From Alloalcanivorax marinus (lineage in GTDB: Bacteria; Pseudomonadota; Gammaproteobacteria; Pseudomonadales; Alcanivoracaceae): DNA of 64,000 bases. Positions 48,222-58,000 of the stretch are shown here, in pieces; position 1 is the stretch's first letter; every line of letters begins with the position of its first letter. The notes under the pieces were generated by a model. That model made no database searches and was not told where the DNA came from. It was given only the letters and a program-made list of their open reading frames with translations. The translations under genes were made by a program, and so were the position numbers. The stretch covers positions 153,629-217,628 of the forward strand of contig NZ_JADDOL010000006.1 in NCBI RefSeq assembly GCF_016906305.1, in the 5' to 3' direction.

Positions 48222-49592
48222 GCCGACGGTTTGGATGGCGTGTTGGATGGCGGTTTCGAAGCGTTGGCGGATGCGGGCCAGGGTGGCGTCGTCGCGGGCT
48301 TCGTAGCGGGTGACGAGTTTGGGGGAGGTGTTGGAGGCGCGGCACAGGCCCCAGCCGTCGGGGTAGTCCATGCGGATGCCGTCGATGACGCAGCGTTCGC
48401 CCTCGCCCAGGTCGGCGTTTTCCTGCAGGTATTCGATGATCCGGAACTTGTTTTCCTCGGTGACCGGGATCTGGATTTCCGGGGTCGAGTGCAGTTTCGG
48501 GAAGCGGTCGAAGAACGCCACGGCGTCGCCGTCGAAGCGGCTCAGGATCACCAGCAGGCGGGCCGCCGCCACGGTGGCGTCGTCGAAGCCGTACCAGTCC
48601 TCGGCGAAGAAAATGTGGCCGCTCATCTCGCCGGCCAGCAGCGCGCCGGTTTCCTTCATGCGCGCCTTGATCAGCGAGTGGCCGGTGCGCCACATTTCCG
48701 GTTCGCCGCCGGCCTGCTTGACCACGTCGAACAATTCACCGGTGCATTTGACGTCGAAGATCACCTTGGCGCCGGGCACCCGGCCCGCCAGGTCCTCCGC
48801 CAGGGCCATCAGCAGAATATCCGGATACACCACCTCACCATCGGGCAGCACCACGCCGAGGCGGTCGCCGTCGCCGTCGAAGGCCAGGCCCAGGTCCGCG
48901 CCCTGCTCGCGCACGGCGGCGGTGAGGTCCTTCAGGGTCTCGATATCGCCCGGGTCCGGGTGGTGGTTGGGGAAGGTGCCGTCCACGTCCGCGTACAGCG
49001 GCGTCACGTCACAGCCCAGCAGCATCAGCGCCTCCGGGGCGCACACCCCGGCGGCGCCGTTGCCGCAGTCCACCACCACCTTCATGGGGCGGGCCAGTTG
49101 ATGGCGGCGCTGCACCGCGTTGAGATAGGCGGGCATCACGTCACGCTGATCGCGGGTGCCCTCGCCGGCGCTGAAGTCCTGCTCGACGATGCGCGTTTTC
49201 AGCGCCTGAATGGCGTCGCCGGACAGCGCGGTGCCCTGGATGACGATCTTGAAGCCGTTGTAGTCCGGCGGGTTGTGGCTGCCGGTGACCATCACGCCGG
49301 AGTCCGCGTCGTGGTAATGGTGGGTGGCGAAATACAGCACCGGCGTGGGCACCAGCCCCACGTCCACTACGTTGCAACCGCTGGCCTGCAGGCCGGCGGC
49401 CAGCGCGTCCACCAGCACCGGCGACGACAGGCGGCCATCGCGGCCCACCGCCACGGTGTCGCCGCCCCGGGTGCGCACTTCCGAGCCGATGGCCAGGCCG
49501 ATCAGCCGCGCCGCCTCGTCGCTCAGGGTGTCCTGATAGATGCCGCGAATGTCGTAGGCGCGGAACAGGGAATCGGAAAGTTCGAAGCTCAT
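48219..49592 (-). CDS. algC: Phosphomannomutase/phosphoglucomutase
   Basis: 457 residues. SLFRAYDIRGIY start, phosphoserine loop VTGSHNPPDYNG, metal site FDGDGDRLG, sugar-ring motif GEMSGHIFF, and the C-terminal phosphate-binding RASNTSPKL. The AlgC family interconverts hexose 6- and 1-phosphates. Here its glucose-1-phosphate would feed GalU for cellulose. ATG 49592 with AAAGGA upstream; it follows pgi by 14 bp. The longer frame to 49769 lies inside pgi and is not used. Confidence 0.95.
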   Translation of the reverse strand: MSFELSDSLFRAYDIRGIYQDTLSDEAARLIGLAIGSEVRTRGGDTVAVGRDGRLSSPVLVDALAAGLQASGCNVVDVGLVPTPVLYFATHHYHDADSGVMVTGSHNPPDYNGFKIVIQGTALSGDAIQALKTRIVEQDFSAGEGTRDQRDVMPAYLNAVQRRHQLARPMKVVVDCGNGAAGVCAPEALMLLGCDVTPLYADVDGTFPNHHPDPGDIETLKDLTAAVREQGADLGLAFDGDGDRLGVVLPDGEVVYPDILLMALAEDLAGRVPGAKVIFDVKCTGELFDVVKQAGGEPEMWRTGHSLIKARMKETGALLAGEMSGHIFFAEDWYGFDDATVAAARLLVILSRFDGDAVAFFDRFPKLHSTPEIQIPVTEENKFRIIEYLQENADLGEGERCVIDGIRMDYPDGWGLCRASNTSPKLVTRYEARDDATLARIRQRFETAIQHAIQTVG

Positions 49593-49606
49593 CAGCAGTC
49601 CTTTTA

Positions 49607-51277
49607 TCAGCGATCGTCCGGTTGTCGTTCGCGCACGTAGGCGGCCAGGGCGCGGGTGGAGGCATCCAGCCCGTCGGCGCCGGCGCCGCTCTCCAGCACC
49701 TGGATCATATCCTTGGCGATTTTCTTGCCCATTTCCACGCCCCACTGGTCGAAGGGATTGATGCCCCACAGCACCGCCTGCACGAACACTTTGTGCTCGT
49801 ACAAGGCCACCAGCGCGCCCAGGTGACGCGGCGTCAGCTCGTCCAGCAGCAGCGTGGTGCTGGGTTGATTGCCGCGATACCGCTTATGGGTGGGGGTGCC
49901 GTCGTCCTCGGCCAGCGCCCGGTCGCCCAGCGCCAGCAGCCGCGACTGCGCCAGGCAGTTGGCCAGGGTCAGGATGTGCTGCTCCTCCAGCGGCTGCAGC
50001 TCGGCGCTGTTGCCGTTGCGGCGGCCGTGACGGGCGGCGGCCAGGAACTCACAGGCCACCGGTTGCGTGCCCTGGTGCAGCAACTGATAGAAAGCGTGCT
50101 GGGCATTGGGCCCCACCTCGCCCCAGATCACCGGGCAGGTGTGGTAATCCACCACTTCGCCGTCGCGGTCCACGGACTTGCCGTTGGATTCCATCTCCAG
50201 CTGTTCCACATAGGCCGGCCAGTGTTTCAGCCGCCCGTCGTAGGGCAGCACCGCCCGGGCGGTGATATCGAGAAAATTCAGATTCCACACGTCCACCAGA
50301 CCGAGCAGCACCGGCAGGTTCTTCTCCCAGGGCGCCTCCTGGAAATGCCGGTCCATCTCGTTGGCGCCGGCCAGCAGCTCGCGGAAACCGTCCATGCCGA
50401 TGGTCAACGCAATCGGCAGGCCGATGGCGGACCACAGGGAATAGCGGCCGCCCACCCAGTCCCAGAACAGCAGCTGGTTGTCTTCGTGGATGCCCCACTC
50501 GCTCATGCGCTCCGGCTTGGCCGACACGCCCACGAAATGACAGCGCAGCACGGCGCCGTTCATTTTCGGGAAAGCCTGCTCCAGCCAGCAGCGGGCGGTG
50601 GCCGCGTTGCTCAGGGTATCCACGGTGGTAAAGGACTTGGACGACACCACGATCAGCGTGGTGGCCGGGTTCAGCTCGTCCAGCAGCGGCGCGATCTGGC
50701 TGCCGTCCATGGACGAGACGAAGTGCACGCGCGGGCGCCGGCCTTCGCGGGGGTGGTTTTCGTGCAACGCCACCGAGGCCATCAGCGGCCCCAGGTCGGA
50801 GCCGCCCACGCCCACGTTGACCACATCGGTAATGGCGTCGCCTTCGCAGCCGCGCCACTGGCCGGACAGAATCCGTTTGACGATGCGCTCCATGCGCGCC
50901 AGCTGTTCCTGCACCGGGTCCGGCTCACCCTGGGGGCGCGGCGGCTGGCGCAGGCGCCAGTGCATGGCGGCGCGGCCCTCGGTCCAGTTCACCTCGCCGC
51001 CTTCAAACAGGCAGCGAATCCAGGTATCCAGGCCACGGGCGGCGGCCAGGGCGCGCAGTTTTTCCAGGGTGTCGGCGGTGAGCCGTTGCTTGCTGATGTC
51101 CACCAGCAGGCCGCCGGCGTGCAGGCTCAACGTCTCGAAGCGCCGCGGATCCTCGGCGAACAGGTCCGCCAGATGCCAGTGGCGGGCCTGCTCCGCGTGC
51201 TCGCGCAGGGCCCGGTCGGCGTCGCGGGCCGCGTCGGTGTGGTGCGGGGGCAGGTCGTGCAGTGGTGCGGCGGTCAT
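49607..51277 (-). CDS. pgi: Glucose-6-phosphate isomerase
   Basis: 556 residues. [28 protein letters not shown] phosphate site, [24 protein letters not shown], and [19 protein letters not shown] with catalytic His. Converts fructose-6-P to glucose-6-P, letting gluconeogenic carbon reach AlgC and GalU. ATG at 51277 overlaps the preceding stop by one base (TGATG). The upstream extension of the frame is antisense-like and not used. Confidence 0.97.
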   Translation of the reverse strand: MTAAPLHDLPPHHTDAARDADRALREHAEQARHWHLADLFAEDPRRFETLSLHAGGLLVDISKQRLTADTLEKLRALAAARGLDTWIRCLFEGGEVNWTEGRAAMHWRLRQPPRPQGEPDPVQEQLARMERIVKRILSGQWRGCEGDAITDVVNVGVGGSDLGPLMASVALHENHPREGRRPRVHFVSSMDGSQIAPLLDELNPATTLIVVSSKSFTTVDTLSNAATARCWLEQAFPKMNGAVLRCHFVGVSAKPERMSEWGIHEDNQLLFWDWVGGRYSLWSAIGLPIALTIGMDGFRELLAGANEMDRHFQEAPWEKNLPVLLGLVDVWNLNFLDITARAVLPYDGRLKHWPAYVEQLEMESNGKSVDRDGEVVDYHTCPVIWGEVGPNAQHAFYQLLHQGTQPVACEFLAAARHGRRNGNSAELQPLEEQHILTLANCLAQSRLLALGDRALAEDDGTPTHKRYRGNQPSTTLLLDELTPRHLGALVALYEHKVFVQAVLWGINPFDQWGVEMGKKIAKDMIQVLESGAGADGLDASTRALAAYVRERQPDDR

Positions 51278-52581
51278 CAGCCTCTCCCGATACCGTGATA
51301 GGTGAAGCCCTGACGCTTCACGTACGCCGGGTCGTAGATGTTGCGCCCGTCGAGAATCAGCGGCGTGCGCATGGCTGCCTTCAGGTCGTCCCAGTCCGGG
51401 CCCCAGTAGGCCTTCCATTCGGTGACCAGCATCAGGGCGTCGCTGTCGCGGGCCGCTTCATAGGGATCGTCGTGCAGCGTCAGGGTGCCCTTGCCGCGCG
51501 CCCAGTTGGACAGCTCCGGCAACGCCAGCGGGTCGTGCACGTGCACGTCCACGCCCTGGGCCCAGAGGGCCTCGATCAAACGCAGGGCGGGACCGTTGTC
51601 GACCCGGTCGGAGCCGGGCTTGAAGGCGGCGCCCCACAGGGTCACGCGGCGCTCTTCCACGTCGCCCTCGAAGTGGCGCCAGAACTTGCGGAACAGCACT
51701 TCCTTCTGGCGCTCGTTGATCTGCAGCACCTGCTCGAGCAGCTCGGCGCCGATGCGCCGGCTGCGCAGGGTGTCGGTCAGGCTCATCACGTCACGGCTGA
51801 AGCCGGGACCGCCAAAACCACAGCCGGCGTACAGATAGGCCTCGCCAATGCGCGGGTCGGACCCCACGCCCTGGCGGATCACGTCGATGTCCACCGCCAG
51901 TTCCTCGGCCAGCAGCGCCATGTCGTTCATGTAGCTGAGCCGGGTGGCGAGCATGCCGCTGATCGCCAGCTTGGTGAATTCCGCTTCGCGGGGCAGCATC
52001 ACCTTGAGCACGTCGCGGCGGCGGTTGTAGGGCCGCAGCAGTTCACGCATCAGCACTTCCGCCTCGCGCTCGTCGCAGCCCAGCAGAATATGGTGCGGCC
52101 GGGTAAAGGAATCCAGCGCCTGACCTTCCTGCAGCGTGTCCGGCAAACACACCACCGGGGTGTCGGCGCCGGCATCGCGCAGCCGGGCCTGCAACTGCTC
52201 GGTGGTACCCACCGGAAACACACTCTGGTTGACCAGCAGGCGGGCGCCGCCCCGGCCGGCCCAGTCGGCCAGATGCCCGGCCCGTTCCAGATCGCCGGGC
52301 TGCAGCGCCAGACACACCACCGGCGCCGGCTCGCTCACCGCCGGCTCGCCGTTGACGTCGGCCAGGCCGGGTTCGTCGGTGCGGCAGTCCAGCCGCCCGG
52401 CGCGGCGCTGGGCGCTGACCAGTTCCGACAGGCCGGGCTCCTGATAGAGCACCCGGTCGTCGTCCAGGGCCCGGGCGACGCGTCCCGGCGGCAGCCACCA
52501 GCGCACCCGATGGCCGCTCTGGGCCATCGCCGTGGCGGTGACCATGGCGCACAGGGTGTCGCCGAACATATCGATGCGCAT
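51277..52581 (-). CDS. UDP-glucose dehydrogenase-like protein lacking the catalytic Cys
   Basis: 434 residues with the full three-domain layout of nucleotide-sugar dehydrogenases ([67 protein letters not shown]). The active-site loop reads [14 protein letters not shown] instead of the family's FGGSCFPKD. Residue 260, normally the Cys nucleophile, is Gly, and the only nearby Cys is at 254. The N-terminal Gly-rich NAD loop is replaced by [17 protein letters not shown] is PDTLQEG, and the usual Asn after the catalytic Lys is Ser. Oxidation of UDP-glucose by the normal thioester mechanism is therefore unlikely. It lies between galU (8 bp gap) and pgi. Confidence 0.8.
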   Translation of the reverse strand: MRIDMFGDTLCAMVTATAMAQSGHRVRWWLPPGRVARALDDDRVLYQEPGLSELVSAQRRAGRLDCRTDEPGLADVNGEPAVSEPAPVVCLALQPGDLERAGHLADWAGRGGARLLVNQSVFPVGTTEQLQARLRDAGADTPVVCLPDTLQEGQALDSFTRPHHILLGCDEREAEVLMRELLRPYNRRRDVLKVMLPREAEFTKLAISGMLATRLSYMNDMALLAEELAVDIDVIRQGVGSDPRIGEAYLYAGCGFGGPGFSRDVMSLTDTLRSRRIGAELLEQVLQINERQKEVLFRKFWRHFEGDVEERRVTLWGAAFKPGSDRVDNGPALRLIEALWAQGVDVHVHDPLALPELSNWARGKGTLTLHDDPYEAARDSDALMLVTEWKAYWGPDWDDLKAAMRTPLILDGRNIYDPAYVKRQGFTYHGIGRG

Positions 52582-52589
52582 GACGTCCT

Positions 52590-53468
52590 CTAGGCCTGGT
52601 AACGATCAAGCAGCGCGCGGGCGGCGTCGCCGATTTCCGCGTGCTTCAGCGAGTAATGCAAAATCGCTTCCAGGTAGCCTTCCTTGCTGCCGCAGTCGAA
52701 GGTGCGGCCGAGCATGGCATAGGCTTCCACCGGCGCCTGGCCGATCAGCCTGGCCAGGGCGTCGGTAAGCTGAATTTCGTCGCCGGCCCCCGGCGGCGTG
52801 TCGGCGAGCAGATCCATCACTTCCGGCGGCAGCACGTAGCGGCCCACCACCGACAGGTTGGAAGGCGCCTGCTCGCGGGAGGGTTTTTCCACCACGCCGC
52901 GCATGGGGGCGCTGTCGCCGGGCTGGGGCGGGGTGCCGTCGAGGTCGGCGATGCCGTATTTGTGCACCAGCTCGTCGGGCACTTTCTCCACCATGATCTG
53001 GGCGGCGCCCTCTTCCTCGAACCGGCGGATCATGTTGTTCAGATCGTTGCCGCGCCCGTCACCGTCCACCAGCACGTCCGGCAGAATCACCACGAAGGGT
53101 TCGTCGCCAACCACCTGGCGCGCCTGCCAGACCGCGTGGCCCAGCCCCTGGGGCGGCCCCTGGCGCACGCTGATCACCTGCACGCCGTCCGGCAGCGGCC
53201 GGCGGATTTTTTCCAGCAGCCCGGTCTTGCCCTTGGCTTCCAGCTGCGCTTCCAGCTCCGGATGGCCGTCGAAGAAGTTCTCGATGGCGGTCTTGCTGCC
53301 GTGGCTGACCAGGATGATCTCGGTGATGCCGGCTTCCACCGCCTCTTCCACCACGTAATCAATCGCCGGCCGGTCGACGATCGGCAGCATTTCCTTGGGA
53401 ATGGACTTGGAGGCCGGCAGCATGCGGGTACCAAACCCCGCCACCGGAATGACCGCTTTCCTGACCAT
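52590..53468 (-). CDS. galU: UTP-glucose-1-phosphate uridylyltransferase
   Basis: Makes UDP-glucose from UTP and glucose-1-P. 292 residues. VIPVAGFGTRMLPASKSIPKEMLPI, the VEEAVEAGI block, QGLGHAVWQA, PDVLVDG (catalytic Asp), GVVEKP, and FDCGSKEGYLEA. It supplies the substrate of the cellulose synthase encoded just upstream. ATG 53468 with CAAGGAG upstream; the AT-rich 128-bp gap before it may carry its own promoter. Confidence 0.97.
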   Translation of the reverse strand: MVRKAVIPVAGFGTRMLPASKSIPKEMLPIVDRPAIDYVVEEAVEAGITEIILVSHGSKTAIENFFDGHPELEAQLEAKGKTGLLEKIRRPLPDGVQVISVRQGPPQGLGHAVWQARQVVGDEPFVVILPDVLVDGDGRGNDLNNMIRRFEEEGAAQIMVEKVPDELVHKYGIADLDGTPPQPGDSAPMRGVVEKPSREQAPSNLSVVGRYVLPPEVMDLLADTPPGAGDEIQLTDALARLIGQAPVEAYAMLGRTFDCGSKEGYLEAILHYSLKHAEIGDAARALLDRYQA

Positions 53469-53596
53469 GGAAACTCCTTGAGAAAAAATTCGGGACGAAA
53501 CGGGCCCGGGCAATGTTTTTATTATGAAACACAACGCCGTGCCGTGTTCCGCAAGCGGTTCGCGGCGTACGGGCTAATTACATTCTTTTACCAGAG

Positions 53597-54625
53597 CTAG
53601 GAATGAGGCCGCCACGCCATGCGGCTGAGCATCAGCAGCGAGGCGCTATAGTAGTCGTCGTCCTGCCCCGGCGACAGGGGAATGCTGTCGCCATTGCCGA
53701 GCAGCAGCGCCCGCACCGCCAGCCCCCCTCGGGACAGGCTGAAGTCGGCGCTTTCACCGCTGACCAGATCGACCCAGGCCGGCGGCCGGGGCCGCAGCCA
53801 GTAGCGGCGGATGCCGTCCAGGGCGCCGGCGTCGCCCAGGCCCATCCAATAAAAATACAAGGGTACCCGCACCGCCTCGAAACCGAAACGGGGCGGCCAG
53901 GCCTCCGGCAGCGCCAGGCTGCCGTCCTTGTTGAGCCGCAGCCAGTCCGGCACCAGCCGGTGTTCGCCGAAACGGGCCTCGTGCATCAGCCGGGCGCCGT
54001 CGTACATCAGGCGCCGCCAGGGGCCGTTGGGCTCCAGGCGGGCAAACTCATCCAGCGCCGGCATCACCCAGTAGGAAGGATTCAGGTTCACGTAGCCCTC
54101 GTGAACGAAGCCGGAGCGGGCCGGCAACAGCACCAGATAGCCGCCGTATTCCAGCAGCAGATGACGGCGGATCGCTTCGCGCAACGCCAGCGAGTCGCTG
54201 AGGTAGCGGCGCACGCCCCAGCGCTGGCCGGCGCGCTGCAACGCCCAGGCGATCAGCAGGTCGCCGTCGCTGGCGTTGTTGGGGTCGACGATGCGCGGGT
54301 CCGCGTCCGGCTGATAGCGCCAGGCGTAGAGGCCGTCCACCGGCCGGCGCAGGTGTTCGCGGGTCCACTGGTAGAGTTTTTCAAAACGGGGACGGTCGTC
54401 GAAATGGACCGCCATGAGCATGCCCCAGCCCTGCCCTTCCGTGTGGCTGACACCGCCGTTGCCGGTGTCCACCACCCGCCCCTCGTCGGTCATGTAACGC
54501 TGTTCGTAGTGGCGCCAGCCGGCGTCCCTCGCCACCGCGCCCGTCGACATCAGCGCCAGCCCGACCAGTAAGGCCACCAGCCAGCCGGCGCGCCGTGTCG
54601 CCCCGCCGTCATCCTCAACAGCCAT
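53597..54625 (-). CDS. bcsZ: Periplasmic GH8 endoglucanase of the cellulose operon
   Basis: 342 residues. A hydrophobic signal segment (GWLVALLVGLALMSTGAVA) sits behind a short charged leader. The family 8 acid is in VSHTEGQGWGM (general-acid Glu), the Asp in NNASDGDLLIAWAL, followed by GYVNLNPSYWVMPAL. BcsZ trims nascent beta-glucan in the periplasm and is required for proper cellulose export. The ATG at 54625 overlaps the bcsD end by 11 bp; an ATG further upstream is possible but would lie deeper in bcsD. Confidence 0.93.
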   Translation of the reverse strand: MAVEDDGGATRRAGWLVALLVGLALMSTGAVARDAGWRHYEQRYMTDEGRVVDTGNGGVSHTEGQGWGMLMAVHFDDRPRFEKLYQWTREHLRRPVDGLYAWRYQPDADPRIVDPNNASDGDLLIAWALQRAGQRWGVRRYLSDSLALREAIRRHLLLEYGGYLVLLPARSGFVHEGYVNLNPSYWVMPALDEFARLEPNGPWRRLMYDGARLMHEARFGEHRLVPDWLRLNKDGSLALPEAWPPRFGFEAVRVPLYFYWMGLGDAGALDGIRRYWLRPRPPAWVDLVSGESADFSLSRGGLAVRALLLGNGDSIPLSPGQDDDYYSASLLMLSRMAWRPHS

Positions 54626-55088
54626 AGCAAAATTCCAGCGGCCCATCCGGTTGGGCCTTGAGTACCTGCACCTCCACGGTGCGATCACCGCCCTGGTCGC
54701 GCAGCCAGGCGTTATAGGCGCCGCCCAGCAGCGCCGCCAGCGCCGCCGTCCAGGTTTCGCGCACGGTACCGTCTAGCCGGGGCCAGGCATCGTGCACGAT
54801 TACGATCATGTCCGATTCGCCGTGAAACTGACACCAGCCCCAGTCCAGCTGGTTCCAGCGCCGGTTGATGGCCGCTTCCAGCCCTTCCAGGGTGTCCTGC
54901 TCATCGATCGGCAGGTCGCCGGCGATCTTGGCGCCGAGATGACCGAAAAACGCCAGCATCTCCTGGCTGCCGGCGCTGGCGTTCAGTTCCTCCACCAGCG
55001 CGGTCATGAACAACCGCCACTGGCCGCTGAACTGCCGACCCCGGAAGTATTCCAGCGAGCGTGCCTGATTCGCGGTCTTTTTATCCAT
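54615..55088 (-). CDS. bcsD: Cellulose synthase subunit D
   Basis: 157 residues, the usual BcsD length. SLEYFRGRQFSGQWRLFMTAL start, NRRWNQLDWGWCQF, and the C-terminal LEFCYGC. BcsD forms periplasmic octameric rings that guide glucan chains and marks type I bcs operons. It begins 2 bp after the bcsC stop and overlaps bcsZ. Confidence 0.88.
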   Translation of the reverse strand: MDKKTANQARSLEYFRGRQFSGQWRLFMTALVEELNASAGSQEMLAFFGHLGAKIAGDLPIDEQDTLEGLEAAINRRWNQLDWGWCQFHGESDMIVIVHDAWPRLDGTVRETWTAALAALLGGAYNAWLRDQGGDRTVEVQVLKAQPDGPLEFCYGC

Positions 55089-55090
55089 GA

Positions 55091-58000
55091 TCACGGCTCC
55101 ATGGTGTAAAGCAGGTTGATCATCGCGGACGTTTCCGAGTAATCCCCGAACGTGTCGTAATCGATGCTGGTGCCGAGGCTGAACGCCGGCGACAACTGAT
55201 AGTCGAGTCCCGCGCCCAGGTTGAGCCCGAAGCCGCTCTTGCTCTCGGCGTCGTAGTACGACGCAGTGGCGATACCGGCGTCCACCAGAATATCCATCCA
55301 TTGTTGTTGTTCTCCCAGGGTCGGGAAATACGGTGCTTCCTCCACCGTGTAACTCTGGAAGCCCGGTTGCAGGCGGGCGTTCCAGCTGACGCGGTTGTAG
55401 GTTTCCTTGTAGGTGATCGGGAAGGCCAGGCTGACGTAATCCTGCGGGCTGAAATACCCCCCGTGCCCGTAGGTGAACTGGCCCCGGTTTTCGTCGAAGC
55501 TGCGGTAATTGAGATGCACGCCGGTCTGCAGCGTGCGCCAGCGTTCGTTGATCGGCTTCACGTAGGCACCCAGGTTGAAGACCGCCGCCTGGTTGGTGTC
55601 CACATTGTGGCCCTGGTAGCTGTAGAAACCCAGATCCCCGTAGCTGCCCACTTGACCGTTGTCATAGGCCAGGCCGATTTCCGCGCCGGAGCGCGTCACG
55701 CCGCCCCAGCGGTCGCCGGTGACCGGATCCTCGACGCCGGCATAGGACAGCAGGCTGTCGGTGACCGCGCGGCGCTGGGCGGTGAGCCGCAGGTTGGTGT
55801 GGGTGGCCACCCGGGGCGCCCAGGTGATGCCGCCCACCAGGTTGGTGACCTCGAAGCCGTAGGGGGTGCTGCCGATGTCGCCGCTGAACGCCCCTTCCCG
55901 GTAACCGAACGCCACCGCCATGCCGGCGTCGCTCTGGTTGCCGTAGGCGGCGGCGCGGCGGTAGGCGCCGGCGCGGGCCGCCACGTCGCTGACCAGCTGC
56001 CGCACGGCGGCGGCGCGGGCCCGGTAGTCGGCGGTGGTGGCGGCGTCCAGGGAGAAGTCGCTGCTGCCGAATTCCCGCTGCAGGTAGTTGTCCACGAACT
56101 GGCGCTGCTCGTTGCTCAGCGCATCCAGGTCGATGCCCGACTCGAACAGCACATTGCGCTGGACGCTGCTTTCGAAGTTGTCCCGGGCGTCGTCGAGCTG
56201 GTTCTCCGCGTTGGCGAACTGGTTCTGCCGTTCGTTGAAGGTGCTCTGCGCCTGGTTGAGCTGGGACTCGCGGGTGTCCACCGCCGCCTGCAACGCCGCC
56301 AGTTCCTCCTCGGTGGGGTCGTTGGCGTTGAGCAGCGCGTCCTGGGCGTCGGCCAGGTTCTGCTGGGCGGTGGTGACGTTGGTCTGGGCGGCGTCGCGCT
56401 GGGCCTCGGCGGTGGTGAAGGCGCCCTGGGCGGCGTCCAGATTGTCGGCCACCTGATCGATGCCATCGATCAGGTCATCCACGCCGCTGAGCTGCTCCAC
56501 CACCGCCGAGGCGGCGGCGGAGGACGCGCCGGTGGAGCCGAAGCGACGCGTGGCGTCGCCCTCCAGGGTGCCCGCGTTCAGGTAGACCGGCGAGGCGGTG
56601 GCGGTAAAGCGGCCACCGCCGAACGGCACCGACGACAGGCCGATGTCGCCGCGAATCTCGGTGAGTTGGCTGAGCCCTTCCTCACCGTCGCGGAAGCGCA
56701 GCGAGAGACCGCCCTGCCCCTTCGGCGACAGCGCCCGGCGCAGGTCGCCGCGCAGGTCGTCGATGCGCACCAGCCGTTCTTCGCTGGGCGCCGGCTTGGC
56801 CGGTGGCGCGGCGGCGGCGCGGCGCGGGCTGTACCCGCCGCTGCCCGCCTCGCCGGCATCGGCGTAGGCGCCGCCCACGGCGTCGCCCCGGTCCGGCCGG
56901 CGCCAGTCGCCGGCCCAGGCCTCGCCACCGCCGCTTCGGTAGGGGCTGGCCGGGGTCGGCGTCGCCGGTGCCGAATCGTAGGAGCGGTTCAGGTAGCCCC
57001 GGGCCTCGCCGTCCGGCTGCCAGCGGCCGGCCACCCGGGTCTCGCCGGGCAGCCAGACCCCGGCGCTCTTCGCCGCGCCGGAACGGTCGTCGGCGCCGCT
57101 GAAGGCGGCCCAGCGGCCGTCGTCGCGGGAGCGACCGCCGTCGCGGAACGGATTGACCACGCCCACCACCGACGGGCCGCCACTGCGCTCCCGGCCCGCC
57201 GCCTGGTTGGCGAAGGTCAGCGCCTGGCGTTTGTCGCCCTGGGCCTCGGCGGTGCGCGCCGCCAACAGCAGCAGTTCCGCGTCTTCCAGCGGCGCCACCT
57301 GACGCAGCAGTTCCTCGGCGTGGTTGGCGTCGCCGGCGCCCAGGGCGGCGGCCACGGCGCCGCGCCGGGCCACCACGTCCCCCGGGTCGCGCTGCAGTTG
57401 CCATTCGAACACGCTGGCCGCGTCGGCGAAGCGCTCACCCTTGAGATAGAGGTTGCCCAGCTCGTGCAGCAGGGCCGGCTCCCGGGGGCGCCGCTCCAGT
57501 TCCGCCACCAGCACGTCATAGGCCTGGGCCAGCTCGCCGCGCTCACGCAGGGCGGTGACCTGATCCAGCAGCAACTGGTCGCGGGTATCGTTGAGGGCGG
57601 CCCGGGCCGGCGGCGCGTCGGCGGCACGGCGGTCGAGCAGCGCCATCAGCCGGCGCGCCTCGCGTTCATTGCCGGTGCGCGACAGCACCGAGGCGTGGGC
57701 GAGGAACGGCGTCACCGCCTTGCTCTCGCCCAGGTGCAGATCCAGGTCCCGGCGTACCAGCGCCACCGCCAGGGCGTCCTCGCTCTGGTCCACCAGCAGG
57801 CTGGCCACCTGGCCCAGCTCGGCGGAGTCCGTGGGCGGATTGCGGTAGAGATCGTCCAGGGCGTTCTCCACCTGCCATTCGTCCCCTTCCGCCAGCACCC
57901 GGCGCAGGCTGGCCACCCGGGCGCCGCCGCGCACGCGGTCGCGCAATTGGTTGATCTCGTCGTCGCGCTGGTTGGCGGGAATGCGCTCCACCAGCGCCTG

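Noticed and set aside
56978..56995. GTAGGAGCGGTTCAGG inside bcsC resembling a REP unit
   Set aside because: The stem is not completed and no inverted partner is nearby. It lies in the frame-maintaining linker, so chance or an eroded unit is more likely.
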